A DNA stretch of 64,000 nucleotides, from the NCBI RefSeq assembly GCF_011765625.1, contig NZ_CP050313.1, positions 1,484,501 through 1,548,500 of the forward strand. The letters are read 5' to 3'. The notes under the pieces are model-generated. The model saw only the letters and a list, made by a program, of their open reading frames with translations. It was not told the DNA's origin and did no database searches. Positions 30,784 through 40,494 of the stretch are shown one piece after another (the first letter of the stretch is position 1; each line of letters starts with the position of its first letter). The DNA comes from Shewanella aestuarii. GTDB taxonomy: Bacteria; Pseudomonadota; Gammaproteobacteria; Enterobacterales; Shewanellaceae. A program made the translations under genes and the position numbers.

Positions 30784-31590
30784 ATGTTTTCTGTCAGCAT
30801 TATTGGCTGTGGCTGGTTCGGCTTGCCGTTTGCTAAGTCGCTCATTCGCCAAGGTATTCAAGTTAAATCCAACAAGCGTAATGTTGCCTCTCTTGAGCAA
30901 TTAACCCAAGTAGGAATTAAGGCTTATCCGTTAGATTTAGCCGCTAAAGTCGATACCGATCTCGTCCAAGGTTTATTTGACAGTGATGTGTTGGTGGTGA
31001 ATATTCCGCCAGGGCTAAGGAGAGGTGAAACCGATTACTTGTCTAATCTTGCCACCCTTAAAAAGTTGATAGGAACAAGGCAGTACCAAAAGCTGATTTT
31101 TATCAGCACAACGGGAGTGTATCCGAATAACGACATGATCCAGTTTGAAAGCGATGCTGCCCCATATAATGACAGCAGTAAAATATTGCTGGAAGCCGAG
31201 TCAATGTTTGCTGATTACTCAAATGCCTGCATTATTCGCTTTGCAGGCTTAATTGGACCACAAAGACACCCTGGGCGTTTTTTTGCCGGAAAAACCGATA
31301 TCAGTGGTGCAAACGTTGCGGTTAATTTAGTGCATTTAGAGGACTGTATTAACGCAGTCACTTGTGTTATTAAAGCCGAAAAAATAGCACCTTACTATAA
31401 TTTATGTGCGCCAATTCATCCGACTCGTGGTGAGTTTTACCCACAAGCTGCGCAACATTTAGGCTTACAAGCGCCGCAATTTAATCAACAAGTGCTGCCA
31501 AGTAAGATTATTAATGGCGATTTAATTTGTCAGCAGTTGGGTTTTGTCTATCAGCATAGCGATCCCATTGAAATGCTTGATGCTTGCTAA
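30784..31590 (+). CDS. NAD(P)-binding SDR/epimerase-like protein (YeeZ-like)
   Basis: The 268-residue protein has an N-terminal Rossmann motif SIIGCGWFGLPFAKSLI (residues 4-20), typical of the YeeZ group of atypical short-chain dehydrogenases. A catalytic-region STTGVYPNND follows near 115-124. The usual YxxxK pair is not obvious, as in many of these atypical members. The substrate is unknown. AAGGAATGTC precedes the ATG. It follows the HD-GYP gene by nine bases and is probably in the same transcript. Confidence 0.7.
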   Translation: MFSVSIIGCGWFGLPFAKSLIRQGIQVKSNKRNVASLEQLTQVGIKAYPLDLAAKVDTDLVQGLFDSDVLVVNIPPGLRRGETDYLSNLATLKKLIGTRQYQKLIFISTTGVYPNNDMIQFESDAAPYNDSSKILLEAESMFADYSNACIIRFAGLIGPQRHPGRFFAGKTDISGANVAVNLVHLEDCINAVTCVIKAEKIAPYYNLCAPIHPTRGEFYPQAAQHLGLQAPQFNQQVLPSKIINGDLICQQLGFVYQHSDPIEMLDAC

Positions 31591-31644
31591 GCAAGCTTGC
31601 GGTATAATTTTTGTTTGCAGTTGCAGTAATATAGGGCGATAAAC

Positions 31645-31878
31645 GTGACAGGCCAAATGGTTGAATTTCCGTTATTAAGCGGTGATGAATTTGTAGAACT
31701 TTATAAAGTATTAAAAGTTCAAGGATTAGTAAATGGTGGTGGCGAAGCAAAACACGTTATCACTGAAGGGTTAGTGATCGTCAATGGTGATGTTGATACC
31801 CGTAAGCGTAAAAAGTGTGTCGTGGGTGATGTGATTTCATTCAACGGTAATACAATTAAAATTGTGCCATCAATTTAA
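31645..31878 (+). CDS. ybcJ: S4-type RNA-binding protein, YbcJ family
   Basis: A 77-residue protein consisting almost entirely of an S4 RNA-binding domain, as in E. coli YbcJ, a small protein of unknown cellular role. Key text is LYKVLKVQGLVNGGGEAKH and ITEGLVIVNGDVDTRKRKK, followed by GDVISF. The start is GTG at 31645 with AGGG upstream; ATG 31657 is an alternative. Ten bases separate its stop from the next ATG (31889), so it is probably coupled to the RraB-family gene, also linked to RNA metabolism. Confidence 0.8.
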   Translation: MTGQMVEFPLLSGDEFVELYKVLKVQGLVNGGGEAKHVITEGLVIVNGDVDTRKRKKCVVGDVISFNGNTIKIVPSI

Positions 31879-31888
31879 GGATACTCAA

Positions 31889-32271
31889 ATGCAATTCCCT
31901 GATGACGATAATGGACAAATGCTAGCGGCTATGGCCGAAGCGGGTATTGATTTAAGCCGTGAACTAGAAGTGGATTTCTTTTTAGTCTTTGAAGATAAGC
32001 GTGATGCAGAATCTGCGTTAGAAGAGTTAAGCCAAAGCGATCAAGCTGGTGAATTAGAGCTGAACTTTGATGAAGAAAGCAATCAATGGGAAGTGATTGT
32101 GTGCGTGCCTATGGTGCCAGAGTATGATGCATTAGTGGCTAAAGAAACCCAGTTGAATGCCTTTGCTCAACAGTTTGATGGTATTTCTGATGGTTGGGGG
32201 TTATGCAACATCAAGATGGCGATAGCGATCTAGGTGATGATCACGATTGTGATGAGCATTGCCATCACTGA
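31889..32271 (+). pseudogene. rraB: RraB-family RNase E inhibitor, apparent frameshift near the C-terminus
   Basis: RraB proteins bind RNase E and change which RNAs it cuts. ATG 31889 with AAGGA upstream gives MQFPDDDNGQMLAAMA, followed by a typical RraB fold ending FDGISDGWG. As written, translation stops at TAG 32231-32233 after GLCNIKMAIAI, 114 residues, an unusual end. At the run of five G (32196-32200) the neighbouring frame continues GVMQHQDGDSDLGDDHDCDE and stops at TGA 32269. That acidic and His-rich tail resembles the acidic RraB tail of E. coli, so one G appears to be missing. Sequencing error, true mutation, or slippage are all possible. With the tail, the protein would have 127 residues. 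Confidence 0.7.
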
Positions 32272-32332
32272 TTTATTGCCCACACGGTTAGTCAATCGCA
32301 TATTTTTGATTAAACGTTATCAATAAGTGTTT

Positions 32333-32359
32333 AAAAGCCACCGTAATGGTGGTTTTTTT
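32333..32359 (+). terminator. Intrinsic terminator after rraB
   Basis: CCACC (32338-32342) pairs with GGTGG (32348-32352), extended by flanking A and T tracts, and a run of seven T follows. It closes the transcript from the HD-GYP/SDR/ybcJ/rraB group and separates it from the NERD gene. Confidence 0.8.
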
Positions 32360-32400
32360 GTTGCTAAAAACTTAGGATGCCTGTTAATCCTTGAAGATAA

Positions 32401-34404
32401 ATGGAATTGAATGACCTTATGGCAAGACACATTAGCTTTGGAACTCCTGTTAACGATGCTGAATGTTGGGCATTTTCACTACTGGCTGACGAATTGCCTG
32501 AAGATTATCTACTGCTTACCAATGTCGAAATTCCCACAAATAGCGGGCAAGCAATGGAAGTCGATGCCTTGGTTGTTGGTGAGTGGGGCGTCTATGTTGT
32601 TGACGTAAAAGGGTATATAGGTCGATTAAATGCCGGCTTACATGCTTGGTCTTTAGATGGCCGTGATATTGATAACAGTCTATCAAAAGCGAATTATGTT
32701 GCCAGAGTATTAGCTGGACGGCTTAAACATAAGATCCCTGTCGGTGTCTATGCGCCATGGTGTCAGGGCATGGTGTTTGTGACAGGACGGAAAGGCGAAG
32801 AGATTTTAGTTGAAAAAGATCATGGTAGTCTGAGTATTTACACACCAGCCAAAATTATTGCCGCGTTGACTAAAGAGTGGGGGTTAACCGCACCCCATAA
32901 ACATCCCGTTACAGCGGCTCAAAAAGAGATGGTATTAGACACCATTGGCCAAGTGGCGATTGTTGAGCAGCGCAATAATAAAATTCAAGATTTCATTAAG
33001 CTTAAATGCCTTTTTTTACAGCAAGGTTTAGAGGTTTGGCAGGCTGAATACAACCCTGGAGGCTGGACCGCGCCTTGGTTACTCAAAGCCTTAGTTTTTA
33101 GCCAATTTGAAAACCAGCTCGAAGCAGAAGCCCATGAACAAAAATTACGAGATGAGTTTAAACGCATGCAATCATTGTCGGGTTGCAGTTGTGTGCCGTT
33201 TTGCGCGCCTCTTATAAATGACGGTGAGCAAATCGTTCTGCCCATCCGAATGCCGCGTGGTATTCCGCTCAATGTCTTTGAGGTTGAGCAGCAAAGTACA
33301 TATCAATTACTTGAAATATTGCGCCGTAGTATAACCGGTTTGCAGCAAATTCATCGTCGTGGTTTTACCATTGGCGGTTGGGAAAGCCATTGTGTGTTTG
33401 TTTCTGATGACGCCGACGTAGAATTTATTGATATCAGAGATAACGTTAATACTTCAGAAGATATCGCCCAATATGCTAATGCTTTCTTAAAGCTTGCTGA
33501 ACGTACTCATCAACCAAGAATTTATCATTGGTATCGGGATGCTGCTCAAGGTAAAACCATTGATTTAGATGCTGTTCGCTGTGACTTATCCGCCTTAATT
33601 GACCTCGGTGTATGCGATAGTTTGCCTGATAAAATCGTTATCGAGCCTGGCGCCGTTATCGACCACCATTACAAGTTAACTACTTTGCTAGAAGCAAGCG
33701 AGCGCAGTCAGTTGTGGCAAGCCAGACACATTCAAGGTAACTACCCTTGTGTGATCAGTGTTTATCAACAAGTTGATGCCCACTGGCCATCACTGAGTAA
33801 TATGTATCGCAGTGTGGCTAAAATTTATCATCCCCATATTGAACGAGTCTTAGCATTTGGTCAGTTGCCTCAGTCTAGCGAGTTGTTTATTGCTCGTAGC
33901 TGGGCTCAAGGGCAAACCTTAGACGAAATAAAAAATATTGAAATTGGACAGCCGTTTAATTGGTTTGTGCAAATACTCAGTGCATTACAGTACCTACACA
34001 GCTTGGATATTTACCATGGTGCAATTTGCCCCAAAAATATTATCTGTGCTCATGGCAATGCCACTTTAGTGAATTTTGGCGTGGGCCTCGATGTAGTTGC
34101 GACGCATTATGCTGCTAAATACGCTGATCCGGTTTTGTGGGAAGTTGAAGGCCAAGCAGAAAAAGATTTATATGGACTTGTTGCTAGCTTTGTTGATGCC
34201 TTAGTGCCTGACAGTTACAAAGGTGATTGTGGAGCTGATGGTATTATTAATGCGTTAATGCAATATGATAAGGCTTGGTTAGGTGAGGCTTTTTTTGATG
34301 CCTGCTTGCAAATTTTACGCTTTGAGTTTCGAATTTCACCCAATCAAACTTATGCTGAGCAACTTGGATTTTCAGCCTCTGAAGTAAATAACATTGGCCT
34401 TTAA
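32401..34404 (+). CDS. NERD nuclease-like domain protein with two degenerate kinase-like regions
   Basis: The N-terminus (about 15-190) is a NERD (nuclease-related) domain, a restriction-endonuclease-like fold. Its putative catalytic residues are kept: Asp55 in MEVDALVV, and Asp68 and Lys70 in VVDVKGY. Two kinase-like regions follow. The first (about 230-400) has LQQIHRRGFTIGGWESHCVF and FIDIRD. The second (about 420-640) has CVISVY at the VAIK site (455), YHGAICPKN at the HRD loop (538-546) and NFG in place of DFG (558-560), so the catalytic Lys, Asp and DFG Asp all appear lost. The 667-residue protein is therefore probably a nuclease with pseudokinase regulators. Its biological target is unknown. 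It has terminators on both sides; sbcDC lies farther downstream. Confidence 0.75.
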   Translation: MELNDLMARHISFGTPVNDAECWAFSLLADELPEDYLLLTNVEIPTNSGQAMEVDALVVGEWGVYVVDVKGYIGRLNAGLHAWSLDGRDIDNSLSKANYVARVLAGRLKHKIPVGVYAPWCQGMVFVTGRKGEEILVEKDHGSLSIYTPAKIIAALTKEWGLTAPHKHPVTAAQKEMVLDTIGQVAIVEQRNNKIQDFIKLKCLFLQQGLEVWQAEYNPGGWTAPWLLKALVFSQFENQLEAEAHEQKLRDEFKRMQSLSGCSCVPFCAPLINDGEQIVLPIRMPRGIPLNVFEVEQQSTYQLLEILRRSITGLQQIHRRGFTIGGWESHCVFVSDDADVEFIDIRDNVNTSEDIAQYANAFLKLAERTHQPRIYHWYRDAAQGKTIDLDAVRCDLSALIDLGVCDSLPDKIVIEPGAVIDHHYKLTTLLEASERSQLWQARHIQGNYPCVISVYQQVDAHWPSLSNMYRSVAKIYHPHIERVLAFGQLPQSSELFIARSWAQGQTLDEIKNIEIGQPFNWFVQILSALQYLHSLDIYHGAICPKNIICAHGNATLVNFGVGLDVVATHYAAKYADPVLWEVEGQAEKDLYGLVASFVDALVPDSYKGDCGADGIINALMQYDKAWLGEAFFDACLQILRFEFRISPNQTYAEQLGFSASEVNNIGL

Positions 34405-34445
34405 GGCTGAGTGATGCTTTTGAGTTAACAATTGGTTTTTTACAA

Positions 34446-34479
34446 AGATGCCTTGTTGCAGTAAACAAGGCATCTTTTA
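34446..34479 (+). terminator. Intrinsic terminator after the NERD gene
   Basis: AGATGCCTTGTT (34446-34457) pairs perfectly with 34464-34475 around a six-base loop, followed by a short T-run. Confidence 0.85.
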
Positions 34480-34571
34480 TCATCTTCTGACGCTGATTTA
34501 TTGATTGATACTTTGTAATTTGTCTACAAAGAATGTCTAATAACAGTCTGACTTTTTCTTATCTGATAATC

Positions 34572-35333
34572 ATGTTTGAACTCACTCTACAACTCGCTGT
34601 GATCCTTTTTGCTGTGGCTATTTTAGCCGGTTTTATTGACTCTATTGCAGGTGGTGGAGGTTTACTGACTATTCCTGCACTCATGTGGGCAGGTTTACCG
34701 CCAGCTGCAGCACTGGGCACGAATAAACTGCAGGCTTGTGGTGGCAGTTTTTTTGCCAGCTTGTACTTTATTCGCAAAGGCATGGTTGATTTAAACGCCA
34801 TGAGATTAGCCCTCATTTGCGCTTTTGTTGGCTCGGCAATCGGCACCATATTAGTGCAAATGATCGATGCTGAATTGCTTGAATTGGTATTGCCATTTCT
34901 TATTTTAATTATTGGTTGTTATTTTTTGTTCTCAAAAAAGATAGCTGAAGAAGATCGCCAACAAGTATTAACTCCTACGCTATTTGCCTTTACGGCCGCT
35001 TTAGGTGTGGGTTTTTATGATGGTTTTTTTGGGCCCGGTACGGGTAGCTTTTTTGCGTTAGCCTTTGTGTCATTAGCTGGTTTCGGTTTAGCTAAGGCAA
35101 CGGCCCATGCCAAGGTATTGAACTTTGCAACCAATGTTGCATCGTTAATCTTTTTTATTATTGGTGGTCAAATAGCAGTGGTGCTTGGGTTAATCATGAT
35201 AGTTGGTCAAGCAATTGGGGCAACCTTAGGCTCGCGTTTGGTTGTGACCAAAGGGACTAAAATCATCAAACCATTGGTGGTCATCATGTCATTTACCATG
35301 AGTATTAAACTCTTGTGGTCGCAATACATGTAA
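34572..35333 (+). CDS. yfcA: TSUP-family (TauE/SafE) membrane transporter, YfcA-like
   Basis: TSUP proteins move sulfite, sulfoacetate or other small organic anions; the substrate of YfcA is not firmly known. Eight or so hydrophobic segments are present. Family motifs are AGFIDSIAGGGGLLTIPAL (N-terminal half), LGTNKLQACGGSFFASLYF and GFYDGFFGPGTGSFFALAF, with AKATAHAKVLNFATN. The ATG at 34572 (MFELTLQLAVILF) is my choice since it places the first membrane segment near the start; ATG 34533 is also in frame and neither has a good ribosome site. SbcD starts 30 bases downstream. Confidence 0.85.
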   Translation: MFELTLQLAVILFAVAILAGFIDSIAGGGGLLTIPALMWAGLPPAAALGTNKLQACGGSFFASLYFIRKGMVDLNAMRLALICAFVGSAIGTILVQMIDAELLELVLPFLILIIGCYFLFSKKIAEEDRQQVLTPTLFAFTAALGVGFYDGFFGPGTGSFFALAFVSLAGFGLAKATAHAKVLNFATNVASLIFFIIGGQIAVVLGLIMIVGQAIGATLGSRLVVTKGTKIIKPLVVIMSFTMSIKLLWSQYM

Positions 35334-35363
35334 TGTATTTTTAAATTAATTGAGCTGAACAAT

Positions 35364-36641
35364 ATGCGCATTATTCATACTTCTGATTGGCATCTAGGCC
35401 AACACTTTTTTGGCAAAAGCCGAGGCGCTGAGCATCAAGCTTTTATGCAGTGGTTGTTAGCCCAAATTGCTGAGCATCAAGTTGATGCGCTAATTGTCGC
35501 TGGTGATATTTTTGATACAGGCACGCCGCCAAGTTATGCCCGCGCATTATACAACCAGTTTATCGTGCAAATGCAGCAGGCTGAGTGTCAGCTGATTATA
35601 TTAGGGGGCAATCATGATTCGGTATCTATGCTTGGTGAATCTAAAGAGTTACTTGCTTGCTTAAATACCAAGGTGATCCCCGGCGCTTATGACACTCCCG
35701 AAGAACATGTTTTTGTGGTCAATAACCGTCAAGGCGAACCCGGTGCGCTGATTTGTGGTTTGCCTTTTCTGCGTCCCCGTGAATTAGTCAAAAGTAATAT
35801 GGGCGAGTCTGCAAAAGATAAACAGCTAAAACTAGGCAATGCCATTGCCGACTATTATCAGGCCAGTTACCAGCAGGCTCAAAGTCTGAATCAACAATAC
35901 CTTGACACTTTAGGCCGCCGCTTACCGATAGTGGCAACGGGTCATTTAACCACCGTTGGCGCCAGTACTTCAGAATCAGTCAGAGATATATATATTGGCA
36001 GTTTAGATGCCTTTAACGCTCAGTTGTTTCCTCCTGCAGATTACATTGCCCTTGGGCATATTCATCGTCCACAAAGCATTGCTAAAACTGATCATATTCG
36101 TTATAGCGGTTCACCATTACCATTAAGCTTTGATGAGCTAAACAAAGATAATCAGGCCAATAAAAGTGTTTTTTTAGTGGAGTTTGATCATCAATGCCAA
36201 CTGAGTTTAACCACATTGGCTGTGCCAATGTTCCAGCCAATGCAATATCTGACAGGTAATTTGGCCTTTATTGAGCAGCAAATCGCAGGACTTGCAGATA
36301 TTTACACCGCTACAGAGTCAAGCTCTGCTTTCAGTCAAACTTGGCTAAGTATTGAAGTCACAGAGCAAGATTTTTTGTCCGATTTACAAAACCGCATAGC
36401 AGCCATGACCGCAAATAAAGCCGTTGAAGTATTACAGTTGAAACGGGCTCGTGGGCGACAACAATCGACTATGACAAAACACCAAAATGAAACCTTAGAT
36501 GAATTATCGGTCAGTGAGGTGTTTCAGCGCCGTTTAGCTCAAGAGCAGATTGATGATGAAGCGTTTAAGGTCCGTATTTGTCAGCGCTTCGAGCAAGTCG
36601 TCGAAGAGGTCAAACTTGAGCAACAGGAGGCGCAATCATGA
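35364..36641 (+). CDS. sbcD: Exonuclease subunit SbcD (Mre11-like)
   Basis: SbcD is the Mn-dependent nuclease subunit of SbcCD, which cleaves hairpins and processes protein-blocked DNA ends. Metallophosphoesterase motifs are visible in order: DWHLGQHFF (residues 8-16), AGDIFDTG, GGNHDSV, GHLTT and LGHIHRPQ. The 425-residue length is usual. Its stop codon overlaps the sbcC start (ATGA at 36638-36641), showing translational coupling. The NERD nuclease-like gene lies two genes upstream. Confidence 0.97.
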   Translation: MRIIHTSDWHLGQHFFGKSRGAEHQAFMQWLLAQIAEHQVDALIVAGDIFDTGTPPSYARALYNQFIVQMQQAECQLIILGGNHDSVSMLGESKELLACLNTKVIPGAYDTPEEHVFVVNNRQGEPGALICGLPFLRPRELVKSNMGESAKDKQLKLGNAIADYYQASYQQAQSLNQQYLDTLGRRLPIVATGHLTTVGASTSESVRDIYIGSLDAFNAQLFPPADYIALGHIHRPQSIAKTDHIRYSGSPLPLSFDELNKDNQANKSVFLVEFDHQCQLSLTTLAVPMFQPMQYLTGNLAFIEQQIAGLADIYTATESSSAFSQTWLSIEVTEQDFLSDLQNRIAAMTANKAVEVLQLKRARGRQQSTMTKHQNETLDELSVSEVFQRRLAQEQIDDEAFKVRICQRFEQVVEEVKLEQQEAQS

Positions 36642-39600
36642 AAATATTGAGCCTGCGTTTTAAAAACATCAATTCATTACAAGATGAATGGAAAATTGAC
36701 TTCAGCCAAAGCCCATTTGCCGAGAATGGCTTATTTGCCATTATTGGCCCGACAGGCTCAGGTAAAACCACCATTTTAGATGCTATTTGCTTGGCACTGT
36801 ATCATCGCACACCGCGTTTATCGGTGATTTCTAAAACCACCAATGAACTCATGACGCGTGGCACGAGTGAGTGTTTAGCTGAAGTGGAGTTTGAAGTAAA
36901 AGGGGTGGGATATCGGGCTTTTTGGAGTCAACGTCGTGCACGCGATAACGCTGATGGCAATTTACAAGATGCTCAAGTTGAATTGGCAAAAATGGCGGAT
37001 GGTAAAATTATTGCCAGTCAAATCAAGCGAAAAGCAGAGTTAATCGAACAAATAACGGGTTTAGACTTTGCCCGATTTACTAAGTCGATGATGTTGTCTC
37101 AAGGTGAGTTTGCCGCCTTTTTAAATGCCGATGCCAATGTACGTGCAGAATTACTTGAAGAGCTAACGGGCACGGAAATTTATGGTCAAATATCTGAAAG
37201 AGTGCATCAGCACTTTAGTCAATCAAAGCAAGCATTAGCATTACTTGAAAGCCAAATAGGTCATGTTAAGTTGCTAAGCGACGATCAAATAAGTGATAAC
37301 CAACAGCAGCAACAAGCTCTTAGCAAAGAACTAAGTCAAATAGAGCTTACTTTAACCAAATATCAGGCATTTTTATTGTGGTTAACCGATAAGGAGCAAG
37401 CGGATAAGCAGTTATTGCTTTGCCAAAATGCCTTACTAGATGCGCAGCAGGCGCTGGATGAACAACAAACAGCCTTGCAAAAGTTGGCCGATAGTGAACC
37501 CGCTGAAAAGCTGTTAACCTTGTATGAGCGTCAATCGCAACTTGCCGATAAAGTGGCATTAGTTGAAAAACAAATAAATGAAATCAGTGAACATTTGCAA
37601 CAAACCGAGCAGGAGCTTGCTACTAGCGAGCCTTTGACCGCGCAGCTGCAAACTGAGCTAAAAGCCGCTAAGCAACAATATCAGCAATTAGTACAGTTAA
37701 TCGATAACCAAGTTGTACCACTTGATCATGATATTGAGGTGTTAACACAGCAAGTTCAGCAGCAACAAGCCAATTGTGATCAAACTAGCCGTCAGCAGCA
37801 AACACTAAGACAAGAACAGCAGCAGATTTCTCAGCAAATTACCCTTATTAATGAGCAAAACAGCGCATTAATGCCACAAGTTTCTGCCTACCCCAAAGGG
37901 GAGCTAATTTGCCAACATATCAGTGGCTGGCAAACCCAATTAAGTCAGTTGCAGCAACAGCACGCCCAATTAACCAATATTGATACCGAAATTAACCAAA
38001 CAAACAGCCAATTGCTTGAAAATGAGCAGAGCACTGCGCAATTACAAACGACGATACAAGTTTTAAATCAACAGGCTGTTGATGAAGCCCAGCGGCTTGA
38101 AACCCTTGAACAACAAATTACGACGTTATTAAATGGTCAATCAGAGCGAGCGTTAACCCAACAGTATCAGCAATTGCTTGCCCAGCAGGGGCAGCGCGTT
38201 CAATTAACGCAGCTTTATACACAATATACTCATGCGGAAAATGAACAACAGCAGTTAACTCATCAGCTCGGACAACTTAGCGATACGATTAGTCAGCAAG
38301 AGCAAATGTTAGCGCAGACGCGACAAGCATGGTCAGATAAAAATCAACAGGTTAAAGATGTTCAACAGCTGCTAAAGCAAGAGCGTCATATTGCAGACTT
38401 GACGCATGAGCGAGCTAAATTAGTTGAAGGCCAACCTTGTGCGCTTTGTGGCTCAACCAGTCATCCGCTTGTTGAGCAATATCAAGCCATCAACTTATCG
38501 CAAACTGAGCAGCGAGAATTAAGCTTGCAAGCTGAGTTAGATGATTTAAAAACTAAAGGTGAGCAGCAGAAACATCGCTTAACCGAATACACCGTGGAGC
38601 AGAAAAATAAACAGCAGCAATTACAAAAGCTTGTCGAACAAATTAACAATACATTAAATCAGGCTGCACAATTGGCTGCGTCATTATCATTTGCTGGTGA
38701 TTTTACCCAGCCAAATGTACAAAGCTTATTAACTCAGTTCACTGAAAATAAGCAGTTTGAGCAGCAAACCCTTGCTGAGACATTAGACAAACTGACCCAG
38801 CAAAATGAGCTCAAAAGTCAGCTCATTGAGCAAAAAGCTCACAATGATAAGAAGTTGCAGCAAACGACCAATCAACTTCAACTGCTCACGCAACAAACAG
38901 CTTCTGCACAGCAGTTTCTTGAACGCCAGTATCAGCAAATAGCAGACCTTATTGCCGAAAAAAATACAATATTACTCAATCTTAATCATCAAGCTAACGC
39001 TTGTGGTTTAGAGCTGCCAACTCATGTAACTCAAACAACTGGGGCAAGGTTAAGCGAAAGTGTAACTTTAGCTGAATTAACCTTTTGGTTATCCGGTTTA
39101 TCTGTTTCAATGCAGCAATGGCAACAAGCGAGTCAAGGTTTGCTTGATAATCGCCAGCAATTAGCCATGTTGCAACAAAAAGATGAACAGCTACAACTGC
39201 AAGTCGCAGCGCTGATTCAACAGCAGCAAGCCGGTGAGCAGAACTTGCAGCAGTTACAACAAAGCAGGCAGCAAAAAATCGCTCAGCGGATAGCGCTATT
39301 TGGTGATAAAAAGACTCAAACAGAAAAACATAAAGTTGAGCAAGCCATTGCCCAAGGTGAGCAGCAATTGCAAACTCAAGTTGAGTTATTGCAACAGATT
39401 CAATCTAGGCGCAATACACAATCTACCCAATTACAAAGCTTGCAAGCGCAGTTACAACAAGTGAAAGATGAGCATAGCCAATCACATAGTCAATGGACAC
39501 AGGCGCTTGAGCTTAGCCCATTTGAGAATGCTGCAGACTTTAAGCAAGCGTTGATTTCCCCTCAGCAGCGTCAATCACTGCAGGCATTGAAACAATCACT

Positions 39601-40381
39601 TGATAGTCAGCTTCACGAACGCAAGGTATTACTCACACAAACCCAAAAGCAACAGCAAACTTTGCAACACCAAGCGGCTGAAAATCAATATAAATTAACC
39701 GATGCGCCACTGATCACTCAGCAGAACCTCGCACTGAAAGAGCAGCAACAAAGTCTGCAGCAAAACTTATGGCAATTGCGACATACAATCAAACAAGATG
39801 AAGAGCTGCGTAAACATCAAAGTGAACTATTAGCCTGCTATGACAATGCAAAACAGCAGTATGATGAAGTGGCCTACTTGCATGCTCTGATAGGCTCTCA
39901 AAAAGGCGATAAATTCCGTAAGTTTGCTCAAGGGCTAACCCTAGATCATTTGGTTGCCTTAGCTAATCGTCAATTAGGTCGTTTACATGGCCGCTATCAA
40001 TTGCAGCGTAAAGATAGCGAGGCACTGGAATTGCAAGTGCTAGACACTTGGCAAGCCGATGCAGTGCGAGATACGCGCACTTTATCGGGCGGAGAAAGCT
40101 TTTTAGTTAGCTTGGCTTTGGCTTTGGCTTTATCTGATTTGGTCAGTCACAAAACCAGTATTGATTCGTTATTTTTAGATGAAGGTTTTGGTACCTTAGA
40201 CAGCCAAACCTTAGATATCGCTTTAGATGCATTAGATAATTTAAATGCATCAGGCAAAATGATTGGTGTGATTAGTCATATTGAGGCGATGAAAGAGCGC
40301 ATAGCCGTACAAATTAAAGTACATAAAATGAATGGACTTGGCGTAAGTAAACTACAAAAAGAGTTTGCAATTGCAAAGTAA
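36638..40381 (+). CDS. sbcC: Exonuclease subunit SbcC (Rad50-like)
   Basis: SbcC is the SMC-like ATPase of SbcCD. Head motifs are Walker A GPTGSGKTT near residues 38-46, signature LSGGESFLVSLALALALS, and Walker B region FLDEGFGTLD. The centre has the zinc hook CALC in GQPCALCGSTSHP (near 600), flanked by two very Gln-rich coiled coils. The length of 1,247 is within the normal range. The many CAG/CAA runs in the DNA reflect glutamine in the coils and are not repeats of their own. It overlaps sbcD by four bases. Confidence 0.97.
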   Translation: MKILSLRFKNINSLQDEWKIDFSQSPFAENGLFAIIGPTGSGKTTILDAICLALYHRTPRLSVISKTTNELMTRGTSECLAEVEFEVKGVGYRAFWSQRRARDNADGNLQDAQVELAKMADGKIIASQIKRKAELIEQITGLDFARFTKSMMLSQGEFAAFLNADANVRAELLEELTGTEIYGQISERVHQHFSQSKQALALLESQIGHVKLLSDDQISDNQQQQQALSKELSQIELTLTKYQAFLLWLTDKEQADKQLLLCQNALLDAQQALDEQQTALQKLADSEPAEKLLTLYERQSQLADKVALVEKQINEISEHLQQTEQELATSEPLTAQLQTELKAAKQQYQQLVQLIDNQVVPLDHDIEVLTQQVQQQQANCDQTSRQQQTLRQEQQQISQQITLINEQNSALMPQVSAYPKGELICQHISGWQTQLSQLQQQHAQLTNIDTEINQTNSQLLENEQSTAQLQTTIQVLNQQAVDEAQRLETLEQQITTLLNGQSERALTQQYQQLLAQQGQRVQLTQLYTQYTHAENEQQQLTHQLGQLSDTISQQEQMLAQTRQAWSDKNQQVKDVQQLLKQERHIADLTHERAKLVEGQPCALCGSTSHPLVEQYQAINLSQTEQRELSLQAELDDLKTKGEQQKHRLTEYTVEQKNKQQQLQKLVEQINNTLNQAAQLAASLSFAGDFTQPNVQSLLTQFTENKQFEQQTLAETLDKLTQQNELKSQLIEQKAHNDKKLQQTTNQLQLLTQQTASAQQFLERQYQQIADLIAEKNTILLNLNHQANACGLELPTHVTQTTGARLSESVTLAELTFWLSGLSVSMQQWQQASQGLLDNRQQLAMLQQKDEQLQLQVAALIQQQQAGEQNLQQLQQSRQQKIAQRIALFGDKKTQTEKHKVEQAIAQGEQQLQTQVELLQQIQSRRNTQSTQLQSLQAQLQQVKDEHSQSHSQWTQALELSPFENAADFKQALISPQQRQSLQALKQSLDSQLHERKVLLTQTQKQQQTLQHQAAENQYKLTDAPLITQQNLALKEQQQSLQQNLWQLRHTIKQDEELRKHQSELLACYDNAKQQYDEVAYLHALIGSQKGDKFRKFAQGLTLDHLVALANRQLGRLHGRYQLQRKDSEALELQVLDTWQADAVRDTRTLSGGESFLVSLALALALSDLVSHKTSIDSLFLDEGFGTLDSQTLDIALDALDNLNASGKMIGVISHIEAMKERIAVQIKVHKMNGLGVSKLQKEFAIAK

Positions 40382-40494
40382 ATTTTGTTGGTGATTTGTC
40401 GCAAACTACGATGAATAGTGCAATCTAGCTCAATAATTAATGTAAAAGACAGTTGTTTTATATTTGTAATATGACATTTATTTGATATAAAAGA

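Noticed and set aside
37261..39700. Dense CAG/CAA/CAACAG runs in sbcC (and at 23.3-25.1 kb in the SMC gene) as microsatellites
   Set aside because: They encode glutamines in coiled coils and are irregular; no tandem array of a fixed unit is present.
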